Below are positions 59,083 through 64,000 of a stretch of 64,000 nucleotides of DNA, in pieces (within the stretch, counting starts at the first letter, position 1; each line of letters starts with the position of its first letter). The notes under the pieces are model-generated. The model was not told where the DNA came from. It saw only the letters and a list, made by a program, of their open reading frames with translations, and ran no database searches. The position numbers and the translations under genes are program-made. Location of the stretch: the NCBI GenBank assembly GCA_945889625.1, contig CAMDCE010000006.1:60027-124026 (forward strand). Direction: 5' to 3'. This stretch comes from Asaia bogorensis (GTDB lineage: Bacteria; Pseudomonadota; Alphaproteobacteria; Reyranellales; Reyranellaceae).

Positions 59083-59853
59083 TCAGCGTGGCGTGTAAGG
59101 CAGGGCGCCCAGCTGAATGGGGTTGCCGCGGGCCGGCGGCGCCTCGACGACCCGCCGCGGCGACGGCGGTGCGCCGCGTTGCATGCCGCCGGGGTTGCCG
59201 AGCCGACCCACATTGATGCCGTAGGAAAGTGCCGCCAGATTGGACCGTTCGCGGGCAAGGAAGCCGTTCTGGCGCGAGATCTCGGCGTTGAGATCGCCGA
59301 TCAGGCGGTCGACATTCTGGATCGAGCGGCTGGTGTCGCCCTCGATGCCGCGCAGCTGCTGGTGATCTGCCTCGACGGCGCCGCCGACGGCATAGGTGGC
59401 GCGCACGTTGTCGATCAGATAGCCCGCCACCGAGGCCTGGGTCGTCACCTGGCTCGCCAGAGAATTGAGCTGGCCGACGCCGAGCGTTATGGCGTCGAGC
59501 TTGGCCTGCGCCTCGTTCCACTGGGTGACCAGTTCGGGATTGCCGGGAGTCGTGCCGGCCTGCAGGCGAGAGGAAATGGCGCTGACCAGGCTGCCATAGG
59601 CCGAGGCATCGGTGCTGACCTGGCTGCGCGTCGAGCTGAGCAGATTCTGCTGCGTGGAGATGCCGGCAGCCAACGCCGTCTGATCGGCGCGGAGTTGTTG
59701 CACGCGCTGACGAACGGTCTGGGTCCCGGTCTGGCTGACTGCCGGATTCGCGGCGGGGCCGCCGCCAGCAGGTCCGAATCCCCCCCCGGGTTCACATCCG
59801 CTCAGAACGACCGCCACCAAGAGGACAGCGGATCGTTTGACTCTTAGCGCCAT
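59083..59853 (-). CDS. Putative coiled-coil lipoprotein
   Basis: MALRVKRSAVLLVAVVLSGC lipobox; long helical region; the 289-aa ORF start is upstream-extended. Confidence 0.65.
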   Translation of the reverse strand: MALRVKRSAVLLVAVVLSGCEPGGGFGPAGGGPAANPAVSQTGTQTVRQRVQQLRADQTALAAGISTQQNLLSSTRSQVSTDASAYGSLVSAISSRLQAGTTPGNPELVTQWNEAQAKLDAITLGVGQLNSLASQVTTQASVAGYLIDNVRATYAVGGAVEADHQQLRGIEGDTSRSIQNVDRLIGDLNAEISRQNGFLARERSNLAALSYGINVGRLGNPGGMQRGAPPSPRRVVEAPPARGNPIQLGALPYTPR

Positions 59854-60162
59854 CGTTGGCCTCGAAACTGCGCTGGCAACATCTATTGGGCGCCGCCGAT
59901 CCAGCCAGCCGGAAGATGTCCGGACAGCCTTGTTCGGGACACCAATCCCCAAATCCAGTGGGGGTCATGCTACTTGAAAGCCGGCGAAACCGAAAGCGTC
60001 GATTTCCAAGGAAACAGAGCCACTTGGCACCCTTTGTACGCGCTTCTTGAGGGAGCATTACACGGGCCGTCCGCGCCTTCTCGTTGGCTTGCAACGCCGA
60101 AGCAGTTTCATTAGGGTGCGCGCCTCTTCGCCGGACCCTTGCCAGGCAAGGCGCCCGGTCGT

Positions 60163-60239
60163 GCGCCCGTAGCTCAACTGGATAGAGCATCTGACTACGG
60201 ATCAGAAGGTTAGGAGTTCGAATCTCTTCGGGCGCGCCA
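60163..60239 (+). tRNA. tRNA-Arg (anticodon ACG), CCA encoded
   Basis: GCGCCCG acceptor pairing CGGGCGC, anticodon arm TCTGA-CTACGGA-TCAGA, GGTTCGAATC-type T-arm region (GTTCGAATC), terminal GCCA. Confidence 0.95.
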
Positions 60240-60358
60240 TTCTTTCTCTCAAGCAATCAAAGACTTAGAGGCAACCGCCTAATCGCCGAAGGAGGGGTGG
60301 ATTTTCTTGCCTTGATGGCAGCCCCCCCGGGTGCATGGTCATCGTCTAGCTCTTCAAT

Positions 60359-60595
60359 TCATGAACCCGTGGACACCAAGCACAGCGGCGGCAGCTGTCG
60401 CCAAGCCAGCCGCGAACAATCCAAAACTTGCGTCGAGAAGCAACCCTCGATGTTCTCCAACAATGCGAGGCGGCGTGCCGGTTCAGTCATCACGCTGATG
60501 ACAGGCAAAACAACCGGCGTCACGAAGGCAACCCCGCCGATCCAGTGGATTACCGCTACGATGTGCACCGCGCGGGCCAAGGTGATGTCGTCCAT
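60359..60595 (-). pseudogene. Truncated membrane-protein gene
   Basis: MDDITLARAVHIVAVIHWIGGVAFVTPVVLPVISVMTEPARRLALLENIEGCFS then loses membrane-protein character; another frame contains FGLFAAGLATAAAAVLGVHGFMN. Confidence 0.5.
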
Positions 60596-60732
60596 GTCCG
60601 TCTGCTTGCGATCCGTAGCACCCGCGGTCGCGAGGCGGTGCGAGAATGGCCGATCGAAGTGCCGCCACGTCGCAACTCGTGACGATTCGGACTCCGATGG
60701 GTGGCCGATGATCGCGACTAAGATGAGGCGCG

Positions 60733-61116
60733 CTATCCGGACGGATGAATACTTTGCGCGTGAACGTCGACTACCTTGAATGGCCGTTCGACGCCGTCGT
60801 GCTCGGTCACCGTTACATATTCGCCGATAACGAACCTGTGCCTGTCGAAACGGAAGATCGGCTCGTCATCATCATCCCCGGGTCTGTAGGAAAAAGCCCA
60901 CTGCCCGTGGGGGTGGTGGATTAGCGTGCCGGCCTCGTCGTCGGTTTTGTCCCAGAACCGCCGGACGGTGCAGGCGGCTTTGTTCTTCGACCAGCCCTTG
61001 GGATCGAGATGACCCTTGGCGTCGAGGGGCGCGGTGAACTCGTAGCCGTGGTGAGAGCTGCCGTTCGGAAACTCCGGCGTTCGGGCCAGTTCCAGGCGAA
61101 TCCTCTTGAGGCTCAT
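60733..61116 (-). CDS. Conserved-looking hypothetical protein
   Basis: MSLKRIRLELARTPEFPNGSSHHGYEFTAPLDAKGHLDPKGWSKNKAACTVRRFW..., SD GGAG upstream of ATG at 61116. Confidence 0.75.
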   Translation of the reverse strand: MSLKRIRLELARTPEFPNGSSHHGYEFTAPLDAKGHLDPKGWSKNKAACTVRRFWDKTDDEAGTLIHHPHGQWAFSYRPGDDDDEPIFRFDRHRFVIGEYVTVTEHDGVERPFKVVDVHAQSIHPSG

Positions 61117-61171
61117 GTTTTGCTCCACGCTTGCGATGGCGGCTTTATCCCATCGCGCCAGCCTGCCAGCC

Positions 61172-61185
61172 ATGATCCAGATCAA
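61172..61185 (-). promoter_or_regulatory. FNR/FixK-like box upstream of the 60733..61116 gene
   Basis: Minus strand TTGAT-CTGG-ATCAT; -10-like GATAAA at 61149-61144. Confidence 0.6.
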
Positions 61186-61195
61186 ACGCCGTCAC

Positions 61196-61293
61196 AGCGC
61201 GATGACTTTTGCTTCAGCCGTTGGCCCGGCTCCAGCAGCAAAGCGGTGCACGAGCCGGGCCGACGGCGCGTTTCGAGGGAAAGGCATCGCGCT
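61196..61293 (-). repeat. Dispersed nested-palindrome element, copy D
   Basis: Reverse complement closely matches copy C; inner arms GCCGTTGGCCCGGCTC/GAGCCGGGCCGACGGC. Confidence 0.92.
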
Positions 61294-61482
61294 TTAGTCC
61301 GCAGACCGTTCCTGCTCCGCCTCATCGAAGGCGGTCTTGATCATCCACCAGCAGAACAGCACCCCGAACAGCGCCAGTGCCAAGCCAAAGGCCAGGATGC
61401 CGACGTCGTGGGCAGCCGAGGCCAGGAACAAGCCGACCAGGCCGAACAGGACTGACAGAATTCCCATGATCCAGTGAGACAT
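61294..61482 (-). CDS. 62-aa small membrane protein downstream of ccoS
   Basis: MSHWIMGILSVLFGLVGLFLASAAHDVGILAFGLALALFGVLFCWWMIKTAFDEAEQERSAD. Confidence 0.65.
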   Translation of the reverse strand: MSHWIMGILSVLFGLVGLFLASAAHDVGILAFGLALALFGVLFCWWMIKTAFDEAEQERSAD

Positions 61483-61493
61483 CGTCTTTCTCC

Positions 61494-61640
61494 TCAATTG
61501 TCGTCGTCGTCGAACAGAATGCGGCCCGCCGCCCCGTCGGGGTCGTCGTACTGGCCGTTGCGCAGCGCCCACAGGAACGCTGCCAGAGCGAGCAGGCCCA
61601 GCACCAGCGCGGTCGGTACAAGAATTAGCAAGCTGTCCAT
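61494..61640 (-). CDS. ccoS: cbb3-type cytochrome oxidase assembly protein CcoS
   Basis: MDSLLILVPTALVLGLLALAAFLWALRNGQYDDPDGAAGRILFDDDDN; adjoins ccoI. Not in ORF track (short). Confidence 0.88.
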   Translation of the reverse strand: MDSLLILVPTALVLGLLALAAFLWALRNGQYDDPDGAAGRILFDDDDN

Positions 61641-63985
61641 CACCGCATCTCCTGCCAGGCAGTCTGCGCGTTGAGGCGCAGGGCGTTGCCGATGACCAGC
61701 AGCGAGGACGAAGACATCGCGATGGCGGCGACTAAAGGGGTTACCTCACCCAGGATGGCGAGGGGCACGGCACTCAGATTGTAGAGCAGCGCAAGAGCGA
61801 GGTTCTGCCGCACAAGGCGTTGAGCGCGTCGTGCCGTGCGCAGCACCCCGACAACGGGCAGCAACGCATCGCCTTGGAACACCGCATCGGCAGCATTCTG
61901 GGTGGCTTCCGCCGCGGTCGAGGGCGAGATCGAGGCATATGCCGACGCAAGCGCCGGCGCATCGTTCAATCCATCGCCGAGCATCAGCACGCGCTTACCC
62001 TCTCGGGTCAACCCGGCCAGCCGTTCTGCCTTGGCCGCGGGAATCACTTCAGCGCGCCATGGCAGCCCACCGACTTCGGTCGCAGCCCGAGCCACGGCGG
62101 CAGGCCGATCGCCCGACAGCAACTCGAGAGCGAAGCCGTCGCGGCGCAAGATAGCGATGGCGGTAACGGCATCGGGACGAAGCCGATCGGCAAAGGCGAA
62201 GCGTTGCGACGTTTGTCCGGGCCGTGCGAGCCAAAGCTCGGAATGGCCGTCGTCGATCGCTTCGGCAATGCCGCAGAAGCGGGCGGAGCCAAGTCGGACC
62301 TCGCCCTGTTGCAGGCCAAGACCGGCGTGCTCGACGATGTCGTCGGCCGGCGCCGCGTCGGGAGCGGCGCGGCGCAGCGCTTGGGCGAGTGGGTGGCGCG
62401 AATTGGCGGCGATGCCGGACGCGAGTTGCAGCGCCTCGACGTCATCGCCGCCTTCGACAAGTTCCGGCCGGCCAAGCGTCAGGGTGCCGGTCTTGTCGAG
62501 AACGATGTGGTTGACCTGGGCCAGGCGTTCGAGGGCGGTGGGGGAAAGCAGCAGCACGCCGGCCCGCAGCAGCCGGGTGCTGGCGACGACCTGGACGACC
62601 GGCACCGCCAGCGCCAGGGCGCATGGGCAGGTGATGATCAGGACAGCAGTGGCAATCACCAGGGCGCGATCCCAAGGCAGGCCGCCCAGCAGCGTCCAGC
62701 CCAGGAAGGTGAGCAGTGCTGTCAGATGCACGACCGGCGCGTAGGCGCGCGCGACGCGTTCGGCCAGCGCCACGAAACGCGAGCGCCCGCGCTCGGCCGC
62801 CTCGACCAGCCGCACGATTTCCGACAGCAGCGTGTGCTCGCCGGCGGCGGTCACGCAGACACGGATCGGTGCGCCGAGATTGACCATGCCGGCGAATACT
62901 CTCGTGCCGGGCTTGGCGGTGATCGGCACGCTCTCGCCGCTAACCAGAGCCGCGTCGAGCGACGACATGCCGTTGCTCACCACACCATCGGCGGCGAGCC
63001 GCTCGCCTGCCGCCGCCAGCAGCGTGTCGCCCACCACGAGTCGGTCGACCCGTCGCGTGGCTGTCGTGCCGTCCTGGTCGAGGACGGTAGCGCTGCGACT
63101 GGACAGCGCCAGAAGGGCCCGCACCGCCTCCCGTGCGCGTCCGCGGGCCCGGCGGTCGAGGTAGCGGCCGATCAGCAGGAAGAAGAGGAGCGTGATCGCT
63201 GAGTCGAAGAAGGCATGCTGCTCGCCGGCCCAAGTTTCGTGCAGGCTGATGACGCAGGCGAGCAGGACACCGATTGAAACAGGCACGTCCATGTTGGTCC
63301 GACCGCCCTTGAGGGCGGCAAGAGCCGAACGAAAGAACGGCTGCCCTGCATAAGCCACAGCGGGCAGTGCGATGACTGCCGACAGCCAGTGGAAGAGCGT
63401 GCGAGTGGCGTCGCCCATCGAGCCGCCATGCCCCGACCAGATCGCCACCGAAAGCAGCATGACATTGGCCGCCGCGAACCCCGCGACCGCTAGGCTGCGC
63501 AGCAGGATGCGCTCCTGGTGATCGTCGTCCGCCGCAGAGGCAAGCCTCTCGTAGGGTACAGGACGAAAGCCGAGGGCTGCCACCAATCCGGCATGGCTGT
63601 TGGCGTCGGCCGTCGTTCCCCGCCAACGCAACGAAAGGCGGCGGGTCGACAGGCTGACGCGGGCGCGGACCATGACCGGGTTGCGGGCCAGCAGGCTCTC
63701 GAGGAGCCAGACGCAGGCTGCACAGTCGAGGCCGTCGACCAGCAGGTCGAGCTCGGCCTCGTCTGTCCCCGCAGTGCGAGCGAAGGGTGCGAAATCCAGG
63801 TCCAGCGGTACCGGCCTATGGGCCCGACTGTCGTCGAGACGGCGATAGAAGGAATCCAGACCGGCAGCGCCGATGATGGCGTGAGCGCTGGCGCAACCGG
63901 CACAGCAGAAGGTCCCATTGTCGCGGCCGCGGAGTGTATCGCCGCAATGCGCACACGTCCGCGTCCCCAGGACGGTGGCGGGCAC
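61640..63985 (-). CDS. ccoI: Heavy-metal (copper) P-type ATPase, CcoI/FixI-like
   Basis: CAHCGDTLRGRDNGTFCCAGC N-terminus, GLDCAACVWLLE, CPCALALAVP, DKTGTLTLGRPE, MLGDGLNDAPAL. Confidence 0.93.
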   Translation of the reverse strand: MPATVLGTRTCAHCGDTLRGRDNGTFCCAGCASAHAIIGAAGLDSFYRRLDDSRAHRPVPLDLDFAPFARTAGTDEAELDLLVDGLDCAACVWLLESLLARNPVMVRARVSLSTRRLSLRWRGTTADANSHAGLVAALGFRPVPYERLASAADDDHQERILLRSLAVAGFAAANVMLLSVAIWSGHGGSMGDATRTLFHWLSAVIALPAVAYAGQPFFRSALAALKGGRTNMDVPVSIGVLLACVISLHETWAGEQHAFFDSAITLLFFLLIGRYLDRRARGRAREAVRALLALSSRSATVLDQDGTTATRRVDRLVVGDTLLAAAGERLAADGVVSNGMSSLDAALVSGESVPITAKPGTRVFAGMVNLGAPIRVCVTAAGEHTLLSEIVRLVEAAERGRSRFVALAERVARAYAPVVHLTALLTFLGWTLLGGLPWDRALVIATAVLIITCPCALALAVPVVQVVASTRLLRAGVLLLSPTALERLAQVNHIVLDKTGTLTLGRPELVEGGDDVEALQLASGIAANSRHPLAQALRRAAPDAAPADDIVEHAGLGLQQGEVRLGSARFCGIAEAIDDGHSELWLARPGQTSQRFAFADRLRPDAVTAIAILRRDGFALELLSGDRPAAVARAATEVGGLPWRAEVIPAAKAERLAGLTREGKRVLMLGDGLNDAPALASAYASISPSTAAEATQNAADAVFQGDALLPVVGVLRTARRAQRLVRQNLALALLYNLSAVPLAILGEVTPLVAAIAMSSSSLLVIGNALRLNAQTAWQEMR

Positions 63986-64000
63986 GGCAATGAAGGCGGC

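Overview
High-GC chromosomal window from an alphaproteobacterium (organism inferred only from gene content), with about 60 supportable protein-coding genes, one tRNA-Arg(ACG) and no CRISPR array, rRNA or intact transposase/prophage. Recognisable blocks: ybbN/cnoX-like thioredoxin (cut by left edge); secreted DUF255 protein; tandem CaiB/BaiF CoA-transferases; sulfatase and Bug-type binding protein; asd; a coupled radical-SAM/transferase-2/transferase-1 operon; pdxY; Mcl-like lyase plus mesaconyl-CoA-hydratase-like gene followed by sdhCDAB; MddA-like methyltransferase/TetR/hydrolase-glycosyltransferase fusion; a PHA block (phaR, PhaC-like, LytTR regulator, and separately phaA and phaB); ggt; rlmI-like; dipeptide ABC SBP+2 permeases; DsbB; CPA2 antiporter; ABC-F; amidase operon; and ccoI-ccoS at the right edge. 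Most interesting signals: (1) a dispersed ~98-bp nested-palindrome element in four copies, with compensatory base changes, each abutting a TAA stop codon; (2) three 9-bp CCGGTCGTC direct repeats at exact 21-bp spacing directly after a LytTR regulator gene; (3) a TetR-linked operon encoding an alpha/beta-hydrolase fused to a glycosyltransferase, preceded by two identical 18-bp palindromic operator candidates 32 bp apart; (4) an FNR/FixK-like box centred exactly -41.5 from a predicted start site of an uncharacterised gene next to the cbb3 assembly genes; (5) the radical-SAM operon of unknown product. All calls come from reading the sequence and supplied translations; no database search was run.
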